Assembly (NCBI RefSeq): GCF_003319185.1
Contig: NZ_QOHJ01000003.1
Location: 429,398-493,397 of the forward strand
DNA length: 64,000 nucleotides
Direction: 5' to 3'
Origin: Blastococcus sp. TF02A-30
GTDB taxonomy: Bacteria; Actinomycetota; Actinomycetes; Mycobacteriales; Geodermatophilaceae
Of the stretch, positions 7,440 to 14,467 are shown one piece after another (position 1 is the first letter of the stretch; each line of letters starts with the position of its first letter). The notes beneath the pieces were generated by a model. It did not search any database. It was not told the origin of the DNA and saw only the letters and a list, made by a program, of their open reading frames with translations. The position numbers and the translations under genes are program-made.

Positions 7440-8744
7440 GTGAGTCCCGCAGCCGGTTCCAGCATGTTCCAGCAGCCGAAGGCCGTGTACGCGGTGGCCT
7501 TCGCCTGCGTCGTCAGCTTCATGGGCATCGGGCTGGTCGACCCGATCCTGCCCGCGCTGTCCGAGCAGCTCGAGGCCACGCCGAGCCAGGTCAGCCTGCT
7601 GTTCACCAGCTACCTGGTGGTCACCGCCGTCGCCATGCTCGGCACCAACTGGGTGTCCAGCCGGCTGGGCGCCAAGCGCACGCTGATCACCGGCCTGGTC
7701 GTGATCGTGGTCTTCGCCGCGCTGGCCGGCCTCTCGGACACGGTGGACCAGATCGTCGGCTTCCGCGCCGGCTGGGGGCTGGGCAACGCGCTGTTCATCG
7801 CGACCTCGCTGGCCGTCATCGTGGCCAGCGCCTCGGGCGGCTTCGCCGGCGCGATCATCCTCTACGAGGCGGCCCTGGGGCTGGGCATCGCGGCGGGCCC
7901 GCTGGTCGGCGGCCTGCTCGGCGACATCAGCTGGCGGGGGCCGTTCTTCGGCGTGGCCGCGCTCATGGCCATCGCGCTGCTGGCCACCGTCGTCCTGCTC
8001 GAGCCGACGCCCAGGCCGGCGCACCCCACCTCGCTGGCCGCCCCGCTGAAGGCGCTGCGGCACCGCGGGCTGCTCACCATGAGCCTCACCGCGCTGCTCT
8101 ACAACTGGGGCTTCTTCACGATGATGGGCTACGCGCCCTACCCGATGGAGCTCTCCGCCCTCCAGCTCGGCTTCGTGTTCTTCGGCTGGGGCCTGTTCGT
8201 CGCGCTGTTCTCGGTGGTCGGCGCCCCGCGGCTGCAGAACCGGTTCGGCACCGCGCGGTCGCTCTACGCCGCGCTGCTGCTGTTCGCCGTCGACCTGGCG
8301 GTCATGGGCATCTGGGCCGACGTGCGGGCCGTCGTCGTCGTCACCGTCGTCGTGAGCGGCGTCTTCATCGGCATCAACAACACGCTGACCACGCAGGCGG
8401 TCATGCTGGTGGCGCCCGTCGAGCGGCCCGTCGCCTCGGCCGCCTACGGGTTCGTCCGGTTCCTCGGCGGCGGCCTGGCGCCCTACGCCGCGGGCAAGCT
8501 GGCGGAGCACTTCACCGACCACGTCCCCTTCGTCGTCGGCGCCGGGAGCGTCGTCCTCGCCGTCGCGGTGCTCGCCACCGGGCACCGGATGCTGCAGCAG
8601 GCCGACGCCGACATGGCCGGTGGCGGGCACGCCCCCGCGGAGGACGACGTGGCCGGCGAGATCGCCGACGAGTTCGGCGGCGCCCCGGGCGCGATCGACG
8701 ACGAGCTGCACGCCGAGGCCGCCGGCCGGCACGCCCGTCCCTGA
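7440..8744 (+). CDS. MFS transporter (DHA1-type drug exporter)
   Basis: A 12-helix major facilitator, about 434 residues, most like drug:H+ antiporters of the DHA1 group. FVVSFMGIGLVDPILPALS-type TM1 (here ACVVSFMGIGLVDPILP) and SSRLGAKRTLI, the loop 2-3 motif A variant, are visible. VVAGIGLG-like motif C appears as ALGLGIAAGPLVGGLLGD. The last 45 residues are an acidic, poorly conserved cytoplasmic tail. GTG at 7440 was chosen because the upstream promoter would start transcription there; ATG at 7464 also lacks a Shine-Dalgarno and is possible. The operator-like dyad suggests repression by an unlinked regulator. Substrate unknown. Confidence 0.85.
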   Translation: MSPAAGSSMFQQPKAVYAVAFACVVSFMGIGLVDPILPALSEQLEATPSQVSLLFTSYLVVTAVAMLGTNWVSSRLGAKRTLITGLVVIVVFAALAGLSDTVDQIVGFRAGWGLGNALFIATSLAVIVASASGGFAGAIILYEAALGLGIAAGPLVGGLLGDISWRGPFFGVAALMAIALLATVVLLEPTPRPAHPTSLAAPLKALRHRGLLTMSLTALLYNWGFFTMMGYAPYPMELSALQLGFVFFGWGLFVALFSVVGAPRLQNRFGTARSLYAALLLFAVDLAVMGIWADVRAVVVVTVVVSGVFIGINNTLTTQAVMLVAPVERPVASAAYGFVRFLGGGLAPYAAGKLAEHFTDHVPFVVGAGSVVLAVAVLATGHRMLQQADADMAGGGHAPAEDDVAGEIADEFGGAPGAIDDELHAEAAGRHARP

Positions 8745-8764
8745 CGCCGGAGGCCCCCGCCCCC

Positions 8765-8770
8765 TACGGT
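8765..8770 (+). promoter_or_regulatory. -10 box for enoyl-CoA hydratase gene
   Basis: TACGGT fits TANNNT. A start near 8777 would leave a leader of about 24 bases containing GAAAGGA six bases before the ATG at 8801. Confidence 0.4.
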
Positions 8771-8800
8771 GACGGCGAGGCACCCCGCGAAAGGACGACG

Positions 8801-9595
8801 ATGACCGACCCGCAGGACCGGCCGCACGTGCTCACCGCGCTGGACGGTGACGTCTGGCGGATCACCCTCGACCGGCCCGAGACCGGTAACGCGCTCACCC
8901 CCGGGCTCGCCGCGGGACTGGCGGCCGCGCTGCAGGCACGCCCCCCGCAGGCGCGGGCGGTGCTCCTCCTGGCCAACGGCCCCCGGTTCTGCGTCGGCGG
9001 CGACATCGGCTCCTTCGCCACCGCCGAGGAGCCGGGCCGGTTCGTCGGGCAGCTGGCGCACGACTGGCACGAGGTCATCCGGGCGGTGCTCTACTGCCCG
9101 GTCCCCGTCATCGCGGGCGTGCAGGGGGCGGTCGCCGGTGCCGGAGTGGGGCTGATCGGCGCCTGCGACGTCGTCGTGTGCGCGCGGACGACGAAGATCC
9201 GGCCCGCGTACGGCGCGATCGGCTTCACGCCGGACGGCGGCACGTCCTGGGCGCTGGCCCGCTCGCTCGGCGCCCCGCGCGCGCTGGACCTGATGCTCAC
9301 CAACGGCTCGCTGACCGCCGCCGAGGCGCACCTCACCGGCCTGGTGGCACGGCTGGTGGAGGACGAGGAGCTGCTCGAGACGGCGGTGCGGGTGGCCGCG
9401 GAGATCGCGGATGGGCCGATCCGCGCGATGGTGCGCACCCGGGCGCTGGTCCGGCGCGCCGCGACCCGCACGCTGGAGGAGCAGCTGGACGACGAGGCGC
9501 AGCTCATCGCCGAGTCCGCCGACGACCCGGAGGGCCGGGAGGGCGTGCGCGCGTTCCTGGAGAAGCGCCGCCCCGACTTCCGCAACGCCCGCTGA
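8801..9595 (+). CDS. Enoyl-CoA hydratase/isomerase family protein
   Basis: A crotonase-fold enzyme of 264 residues acting on acyl-CoA thioesters, likely in fatty acid or related catabolism. WRITLDRPETGNAL is the typical N-terminal strand. PRFCVGGDIGSF supplies the first oxyanion-hole segment (CVGGD instead of FCAGGD). GAVAGAGVGLIGACDVVV is the second. The Glu positions used by true hydratases are not obvious: AYGAIGFTPDGGTSW has Asp in the TPDGG motif, as in isomerase-like members. ATG at 8801 follows AAAGGA. It ends just before a perfect palindrome. The exact reaction cannot be assigned. Confidence 0.9.
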   Translation: MTDPQDRPHVLTALDGDVWRITLDRPETGNALTPGLAAGLAAALQARPPQARAVLLLANGPRFCVGGDIGSFATAEEPGRFVGQLAHDWHEVIRAVLYCPVPVIAGVQGAVAGAGVGLIGACDVVVCARTTKIRPAYGAIGFTPDGGTSWALARSLGAPRALDLMLTNGSLTAAEAHLTGLVARLVEDEELLETAVRVAAEIADGPIRAMVRTRALVRRAATRTLEEQLDDEAQLIAESADDPEGREGVRAFLEKRRPDFRNAR

Positions 9596-9597
9596 GA

Positions 9598-9637
9598 ACG
9601 ACGAAGGCCGGACCCGATCGGGTCCGGCCTTCGTCGT
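9598..9637. terminator. Perfect 40-bp palindromic terminator
   Basis: A perfect inverted repeat with no mismatch, centred at 9617/9618 (core GACCCGATCGGGTC). It begins three bases after the hydratase stop and lies just beyond the 3' end of the leftward tRNA-Ala, so it can serve both directions. Confidence 0.85.
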
Positions 9638-9642
9638 GCGGG

Positions 9643-9716
9643 TGGAGCTGAGGGGATTTGAACCCCTGACCCCCTCGATGCGAACGAGGTGCGCTACCGG
9701 TCTGCGCCACAGCCCC
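9643..9716 (-). tRNA. tRNA-Ala (anticodon CGC)
   Basis: A 74-base cloverleaf on the minus strand. The acceptor stem GGGGCTG pairs with CAGCTCC, giving the G3:U70 pair that marks alanine tRNAs. The anticodon stem-loop CCTCG-TTCGCAT-CGAGG gives anticodon CGC (codon GCG). The T arm contains GGTTCAAATCC. CCA is not encoded. A -10-like TAGTCT lies at 9729-9734, about six bases before the likely start of the precursor. Confidence 0.95.
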
Positions 9717-9728
9717 TTACGGCGGACA

Positions 9729-9734
9729 AGACTA
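9729..9734 (-). promoter_or_regulatory. -10 box for tRNA-Ala
   Basis: TAGTCT on the minus strand, placing a transcription start near 9722, a few bases before the mature tRNA 5' end at 9716. Confidence 0.45.
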
Positions 9735-9744
9735 CCGTCCGCCT

Positions 9745-9775
9745 GCTCCGGCGCCGCCAGCGGGGGCGCCGGAGC
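9745..9775 (-). terminator. Hairpin terminator after sepX/glpR
   Basis: GCTCCGGCGCC and GGCGCCGGAGC form an 11-bp stem around a 9-base loop, six bases beyond the sepX stop. This is a likely end of the leftward block and separates it from the tRNA promoter. Confidence 0.7.
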
Positions 9776-9781
9776 GTCGGC

Positions 9782-10477
9782 TCAGAGGTTGGCGACGCGA
9801 CGCGGCTGGTACTCGTCGATGTCGGCGAAGCCGATGTCGTCGTCGTCCAGGCCGACGACGGCGCTGTTCTGCCAGCCGGCCGGCGCCGGGGTGCGGGCGC
9901 TGACCACCCGGCCGCGGAACTGGGCGACCGGTGCCAGCGGCACGCTCGGGTGCACCTGGGCGGCCACCGTCTCGTGCACCTGGGCCTCGACCCGCGGGGC
10001 CGGGGCGACCGGAGCGGCGGGCGCCTCGGGACGGGCCCGCAGCGCCTCGCGGGCCGCGGCCCGCGCCGCCCGGCGGGCGGCCAGGCGCTCGCGGCGGGCC
10101 ACCTTGCGCAGCACGAGGACGTAGCCGACGACGGCCAGGTCGAGCACGACCTGCAGCGCCCACAGCCACGGGGTGGCGAGGACGGCGCCGACGGCCGACA
10201 GCAGGGCCAGCGCGACCAGCCCGCCGAGGACGCGGCGGCGCAGGGCGTGCACGTCGACCTTCAGCTCACCGCTGGTCACCAGGGCCTCGCGGTCGATCTG
10301 CACCCGCTCGGTCGGCGCGGAGACGACCGGCTTCACGGTCCGCCGGCGCTGGAGCGTCCGGCCGGAGTCGGCAAGCTCCGCCCGGGCGTCCTGCCCGTCG
10401 CCGCGGGTCACCACCATGGGCACCAGCACGACGAACCACAGCACGACCAGAGCGGCCAAGAGCACGCCCGATCCCAT
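9782..10477 (-). CDS. sepX: Divisome membrane protein SepX/GlpR
   Basis: A 231-residue membrane protein of the actinobacterial SepX/GlpR family. In Streptomyces SepX supports cell division. In Corynebacterium GlpR is the membrane receptor of the gephyrin-like protein Glp. One helix starts right at the N-terminus (VLLAALVVLWFVVLVPMVV), and two more lie at about residues 80-115. Two conserved stretches flank these: RRRTVKPVV, and the acidic C-terminal end DDDDIGFADIDEYQPRRVANL. ATG at 10477 is preceded by AGGTGG, and a TAACCT -10 box lies at 10515-10520. Its partner gene moeA/glp lies two genes upstream on the same strand, which supports the assignment. Confidence 0.85.
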   Translation of the reverse strand: MGSGVLLAALVVLWFVVLVPMVVTRGDGQDARAELADSGRTLQRRRTVKPVVSAPTERVQIDREALVTSGELKVDVHALRRRVLGGLVALALLSAVGAVLATPWLWALQVVLDLAVVGYVLVLRKVARRERLAARRAARAAAREALRARPEAPAAPVAPAPRVEAQVHETVAAQVHPSVPLAPVAQFRGRVVSARTPAPAGWQNSAVVGLDDDDIGFADIDEYQPRRVANL

Positions 10478-10514
10478 CCCAACACCACCTGTCACATGAG
10501 TCACTCGCAGCGGC

Positions 10515-10520
10515 AGGTTA
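10515..10520 (-). promoter_or_regulatory. -10 box for sepX/glpR
   Basis: TAACCT on the minus strand. A start near 10508 gives a leader of about 30 bases with AGGTGG before the ATG at 10477. This suggests sepX has its own promoter inside the galU-moeA-rimJ block. Confidence 0.45.
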
Positions 10521-10656
10521 TGCAGGCCCGTCCCCCGATCGAGGGAGGCGCGCGGGTGTGTCGCTGATCAGTTCTGTGGCGGCTGTGACGACGAGTCGGC
10601 GTGTCGACACCGACGGCACGGCCACCACCCCCTCCGCGTGGTAGGTCGCGGACCGA

Positions 10657-11277
10657 TCAGGTCCCGGAGGTCTCCCGCCAGCGGGCCAGGACCCCGCCGG
10701 GCAGGTCCTCGGCCAGCAGCGACCAGGCCTGGTGGTCGCGCCAGTCGCCGTCGATGTCGAGGTAGCGGCGCAGCAGGCCCTCCCGGGTGAAGCCCAGCCG
10801 CTCGACCAGCCGCTGGCTGCGCGCGTTCTCCGGCCGGATGTCGGCCTGCAGCCGGTGCAGCCCCACCGCGCCGAAGGCGTGGTCGCACACCAGCGCCACG
10901 GCCAGCGACGCCATCCCCCGCCCGGCGACCTCGCGGTCGATCCAGTAGCCCAGGAAGCCCGCCCGCAGCGCGCCGCGGACGACGTTGTCCACCGTCACCT
11001 GCCCGGCCAGCCGGCCCTCGACGCGGATCGCGAACGGCACGGACGTCCCGACCCGGGCCCGCCGGGCGATCGCGCGGCGCATCGCGCGGTACGCCTGCGG
11101 CGAGTGGCGGACCGCCCACGCCTGGCTGGTCGTGGGCTCCCACGGCCGCAGCCAGTCCTCGTTGGCGATCCGCAGCCGGCTCCACTCGACCGCGTCGCGC
11201 CGGCGCAGGGGGTGCAGCTCGACCGGCCCCCAGGCCAGCCGCGCCGGCCAGCCGGGGTGCGGCACGGGTTGCGTCAC
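10657..11277 (-). CDS. rimJ: GNAT N-acetyltransferase, RimJ/RimL type
   Basis: A GNAT-fold acetyltransferase of 206 residues similar to ribosomal-protein-alanine acetyltransferases. LHPLRRRDAVEWSRLRIANEDWLRPWEP is the usual N-terminal motif region. GFLGYWIDREVAGRGMASLAV carries the acetyl-CoA pyrophosphate-binding RGMAS loop (the R/Q-x-x-G-x-G/A pattern), and RLQADIRPENARSQRLVERLGF is motif B. GTG at 11277 starts eight bases after the moeA stop, so the two are likely co-transcribed; GTG 11265 is an alternative. The same gene order occurs in M. tuberculosis (Rv0995). The true protein substrate is unknown. Confidence 0.88.
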   Translation of the reverse strand: MTQPVPHPGWPARLAWGPVELHPLRRRDAVEWSRLRIANEDWLRPWEPTTSQAWAVRHSPQAYRAMRRAIARRARVGTSVPFAIRVEGRLAGQVTVDNVVRGALRAGFLGYWIDREVAGRGMASLAVALVCDHAFGAVGLHRLQADIRPENARSQRLVERLGFTREGLLRRYLDIDGDWRDHQAWSLLAEDLPGGVLARWRETSGT

Positions 11278-11285
11278 GGGACGGA

Positions 11286-12758
11286 TCAGCCGCCGAGGAG
11301 CAGCGGCATCACGGTGACCAGGCCGCCGGGTGCCACCTCGGTCACGTCCTCGTCGACCACGATCAGGCAGTTGGCGCGGGCCATGCGGGCCAGCAGCGCG
11401 TCGCCGCCGTCGCCGACCGGCTCCACCACGTAGCCGCCGTCGGGGTGGCGCATCACGGTGCCGTGCAGGTACTGCCGGTAGCCCAGCGGCGAGACCAGCG
11501 GCTGCCCGGCGATGGCCTGCACGGTGCGGCGGAACAGCTGCCGCTTGCCGAGCATGAGCCGGATGGCCGGGCGGACGAACACCTCGAAGGCGACCAGCGC
11601 GGCCACCGGCTCGCCCGGGATGCAGATGACCGGCACCCGGTCGCGCCCCAGCCGGCCGAAGCCCTGCACCGGCCCGGGGTGCATCGTCACCTGGCGGAAC
11701 TGCATCTCGCCGAGCTCGGCGAGCGCCTCCTGCACCATGTCGAACCCGTCGGGCGCGAACGTGCCGGCGATGAGCACCAGGTCGCTGCGCAGCAGCTGGC
11801 TCTCCAGCACCTCGGTCAGCCGGCGGCGGTCCGTGGGCAGGATGCCCGAGCGGTAGGCCTCGGCACCCGCGTCGCGGGCGGCCGCGGCCAGCGCGTAGCT
11901 GTTGACGTCGACCACCTGGCCCGGCGCCGGCGTGGTGCCGACGTCGACCAGCTCGCTGCCCGCGCACAGCACGGCGATCCGCGGCCGGGGCCGGACCAGC
12001 ACCCGCTCGCGGCCGACCGCGGCCAGCAGGCTGATCTGCGCCGGGCCGATCGGCGTGCCGATCTGCACGGCCGGGTCGCCGGGGGCGACGTCGTCCCCGG
12101 CGCGGCGGACGTAGCTGCCGGCCGGCGGCGCGGCCTGCACGGTCACGTGCACGGTGCCCTGGTCGGTCCAGACGGCGGGGACGACGACGTCGGCGCCCGC
12201 GGGCATCATCGCGCCCGGGCCCACCTTGAGCGCCAGCCCCGGCCCGATGGACGACGGCGCGCTCGCGCCCGCGACGCTCTCCCCCACCACGGCCAGCTCG
12301 ACCGGCGCGGCCACCGTGGCGGCGACGACGTCCTCGGACCGGACGGCGTAGCCGGCCAGCGCGGCCTGGTCGAAGGCGGGCAGCGGGCGCTCGGCCACGA
12401 CCTCCTCGGCGCAGAGCAGGCCCTGCGCGTCGAGGACGGCCAGCTCGATGGGGTCGACCTGCGGTGCCGCGCCCAGGATCTCGTCGAGGTGGCGCTCCAC
12501 CGTCGGCATCGACAGCTCCACCGGGCCCGACAGCTGCGCCGGGGTGGGCACCGGGCGGGAGTCGGCCCGGGGCGCGCGCGGCACGGGCGGGCGGATGCCG
12601 CCGGTGTCCCGCGGCGCGGCCACGACCGGACCGGTCCCGCGCGGAGGCGCTGCGGCACGGGCGCGCGGGTCCAGCGCCATCGGCATGTCCACCTGCGTCG
12701 TGTCCCGGTACCCCCGGTACCGGGACACGCCCTGCTCGCCGTCGCTAGGCCCCGTCAT
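11286..12758 (-). CDS. glp: MoeA/gephyrin-like protein (Glp), molybdopterin molybdotransferase family
   Basis: A MoeA-fold protein of about 490 residues. In E. coli MoeA inserts molybdenum into molybdopterin-AMP. In Corynebacterium the homologue Glp is a division factor that binds FtsZ and GlpR. Domain order is normal: FDQAALAGYAVRSEDV near residue 130, PAGSYVRRAGDDVAPGD, the MPT-binding domain with CAGSELVD, and the C-terminal YRQYLHGTVMRHPDGG. The aspartate of the usual AMDGYAVR motif is alanine here (A135), and the MPT domain has IAGTFAPDG where Moco enzymes have a GGVS-type loop. Both suggest a structural rather than catalytic role. ATG 12758 is preceded by GGTGG; a start at 12686 (MPMALDP) is possible. 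The first 100 residues are Pro/Arg-rich. Confidence 0.85.
   Translation of the reverse strand: MTGPSDGEQGVSRYRGYRDTTQVDMPMALDPRARAAAPPRGTGPVVAAPRDTGGIRPPVPRAPRADSRPVPTPAQLSGPVELSMPTVERHLDEILGAAPQVDPIELAVLDAQGLLCAEEVVAERPLPAFDQAALAGYAVRSEDVVAATVAAPVELAVVGESVAGASAPSSIGPGLALKVGPGAMMPAGADVVVPAVWTDQGTVHVTVQAAPPAGSYVRRAGDDVAPGDPAVQIGTPIGPAQISLLAAVGRERVLVRPRPRIAVLCAGSELVDVGTTPAPGQVVDVNSYALAAAARDAGAEAYRSGILPTDRRRLTEVLESQLLRSDLVLIAGTFAPDGFDMVQEALAELGEMQFRQVTMHPGPVQGFGRLGRDRVPVICIPGEPVAALVAFEVFVRPAIRLMLGKRQLFRRTVQAIAGQPLVSPLGYRQYLHGTVMRHPDGGYVVEPVGDGGDALLARMARANCLIVVDEDVTEVAPGGLVTVMPLLLGG
12701..12727. repeat. 27-bp hyphenated palindrome near moeA/glp start
   Basis: TGTCCCGGTAC and GTACCGGGACA form perfect 11-bp arms around CCCCG. 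It falls inside the first codons of the 12758 start (encoding SRYRGYRD) but would be upstream DNA if translation began at 12686. An operator or RNA hairpin is possible. Confidence 0.7.
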
Positions 12759-12882
12759 CCTCACCACCGTCGTTCCGCCGTGCCGACCGCCGATCGGCGG
12801 CACCGGCCTGCGCGGCACCGCCGGCCCCGATCGGGAGCCGGCCGGGTACCCCGACGTCCGATCGTGCCCCGGCGAGGCCCCG

Positions 12883-13803
12883 TCAGGACGGCGACGCGCC
12901 ATCCCGGGGCAGCTGGGACACGAACTCGTGCAGCCACGCGCGCAGCGGCGGACCCAGGTCGTCGCGCTCGGAGGCGAGCTGGACGACCGCCTTGAGGTAG
13001 TCGAGGCGGTCGCCGGTGTCGTACCGGCGGCCGCTGAACACCACGCCGTGCACCGGCTCGCCGCGCTCGACGAGGGTGGCCAGGGCGTCGGTCAGCTGGA
13101 TCTCGCCGCCGCGGCCGGGGGCGGTCTCGCGGAGCACCTCGAAGACCTCCGGCGCCAGCACGTAGCGGCCGATGATCGCCAGGCTGCTCGGCGCCTCGTC
13201 CACCGGCGGCTTCTCGACCAGACCGGTGACGGCGACGACGTCGCGCCCGTCCGAGGTCGGCTCGACGGCGACCGCGCCGTACTTGTCGATGTTCTCCATG
13301 CCGACGTCGAGCAGCGCGATCACCGAGCCGCCGTGCTCGGCCTGGACGGCGAGCATCTGCTCGAGCAGCAGGTCGCGCTCGTCGATGATGTCGTCGCCGA
13401 GCAGCACCGCGAACGGCTCCTGCCCGACGAACGCCGCGGCCTGCAGCACGGCGTGCCCCAGCCCCTTGGCCTCGCCCTGCCGCACGAAGTGCACCTGGGC
13501 GACCTCGGTGGAGGAGTGCACGGCCGCGAGCCGGCCGTCGTCGCCCTTCTTCTCCAGGGCGGCCTCGAGCTCGGGCACGCGGTCGAAGAAGTCCTCGATG
13601 GCGGCCTTGTTCCGGCCGGTCACCATCAGCACCTCCGGCAGCCCGGCGCGGGCCGCCTCCGCGACGATGTACTCCAGCGCCGGCCGGTCGACGACCGGCA
13701 GCAGCTCCTTCGGGATCGCCTTGGTGGCCGGGAGGAAGCGGGTGCCCATCCCCGCGACGGGGATGACCGCCTTGCGGGCGTGGCGGGCGCCGGGGCTCGT
13801 CAT
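12883..13803 (-). CDS. galU: UTP--glucose-1-phosphate uridylyltransferase
   Basis: GalU makes UDP-glucose from UTP and glucose-1-phosphate for cell-wall and polysaccharide synthesis. The protein has 306 residues, the family length. AVIPVAGMGTRFLPATKAIPKELLPVVDRPA is the nucleotidyltransferase G-x-G-T-R-x-x-P-x-T-K motif with the Lys of the nucleotide loop. ALEYIVAEA, VTGRNKAAIEDFFD and GLVEKPP follow in order. ATG at 13803 is fixed by the conserved N-terminus and by TACGCT seven bases upstream, which suggests a leaderless mRNA. The gene is divergent from fthC across 27 bases and is followed by moeA/glp, as in mycobacteria. Confidence 0.96.
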   Translation of the reverse strand: MTSPGARHARKAVIPVAGMGTRFLPATKAIPKELLPVVDRPALEYIVAEAARAGLPEVLMVTGRNKAAIEDFFDRVPELEAALEKKGDDGRLAAVHSSTEVAQVHFVRQGEAKGLGHAVLQAAAFVGQEPFAVLLGDDIIDERDLLLEQMLAVQAEHGGSVIALLDVGMENIDKYGAVAVEPTSDGRDVVAVTGLVEKPPVDEAPSSLAIIGRYVLAPEVFEVLRETAPGRGGEIQLTDALATLVERGEPVHGVVFSGRRYDTGDRLDYLKAVVQLASERDDLGPPLRAWLHEFVSQLPRDGASPS

Positions 13804-13810
13804 GGCCCGA

Positions 13811-13824
13811 AGCGTAGCTAGCCT
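13811..13824. promoter_or_regulatory. Back-to-back leaderless -10 boxes, galU and fthC
   Basis: TACGCT on the minus strand (13811-13816, seven bases before the galU ATG) and TAGCCT on the plus strand (13819-13824, six bases before the fthC GTG) are only two bases apart. The -35 region of each would lie in the other gene's coding sequence. Confidence 0.55.
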
Positions 13825-13830
13825 GCCGAC

Positions 13831-14424
13831 GTGACCACCGTGCCCGACCTGGTGGCGGCCAAGTCCGCGCTCCGCGAGCGGGTGCTGGCCGCCCGTCGCG
13901 CCCGGCCCGCCGCCGAGCGGGCCGCGGCCGCGGCGGCCGTCGCCACGGCCCTCCTGCGCGGGCTGGCACGGGTGCGCACCTTCGCCGCCTACGTGCCCGA
14001 GGAGAGCGAACCCGGGCACGGCCGCCTGCCGGCGTCGTTCACCCAGCTCGGCGCCCGGGTGCTCCTCCCGGTGGTGCCCCTCAAGGGCCGCGAGCTCGGG
14101 TGGGCCGTGGACACCGGCCGGCTGGCACCGGGGCGGTTCGGCCTGCTGGAGCCGGTCGGCCCGCGGCTGGGGGCGACCGCGGTGGGGACGGCGGACGTCG
14201 TCGTCGTGCCCGCGCTGGCCGTGTCCCGCGACGGCGTGCGCCTCGGCCGCGGCGGCGGTTTCTACGACCGGGCGCTGGCCCACGCCCGGCCCGGCGCGGT
14301 GCTCGTCGCCGTGGTGTTCGACGACGAGCTGCTCGACGAGCTCCCCGCCGAGCCGCACGACCACCGGGTGACCGCCGTCGTCACCCCGTCCGGCGGCTGG
14401 CAGGCGCTACCCGCGGGTCACTGA
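13831..14424 (+). CDS. fthC: 5-formyltetrahydrofolate cyclo-ligase
   Basis: This enzyme converts 5-formyl-THF to 5,10-methenyl-THF with ATP hydrolysis, returning stored folate to one-carbon metabolism. The protein has 197 residues, as usual. An N-terminal KSALRERVLAARRA helix carries the ATP-binding Lys/Arg. FAAYVPEESEP is the substrate-binding strand, and GVRLGRGGGFYDRALA is the diagnostic glycine-rich loop. A typical Asp-His segment (PHDHRVTAVVTP) ends the domain. GTG at 13831 has no Shine-Dalgarno but a -10 box six bases before it. Its place next to galU is conserved in actinobacteria. Confidence 0.94.
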   Translation: MTTVPDLVAAKSALRERVLAARRARPAAERAAAAAAVATALLRGLARVRTFAAYVPEESEPGHGRLPASFTQLGARVLLPVVPLKGRELGWAVDTGRLAPGRFGLLEPVGPRLGATAVGTADVVVVPALAVSRDGVRLGRGGGFYDRALAHARPGAVLVAVVFDDELLDELPAEPHDHRVTAVVTPSGGWQALPAGH

Positions 14425-14467
14425 CACAGTGGGCTGACCCGTCCCCTGCGCCGTGGGAGCGCCGCCC

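Noticed and set aside
10601..10610. GTGTCGACAC palindrome between rimJ and sepX
   Set aside because: Ten bases in GC-rich DNA with no extension or second copy; too weak to call an operator.
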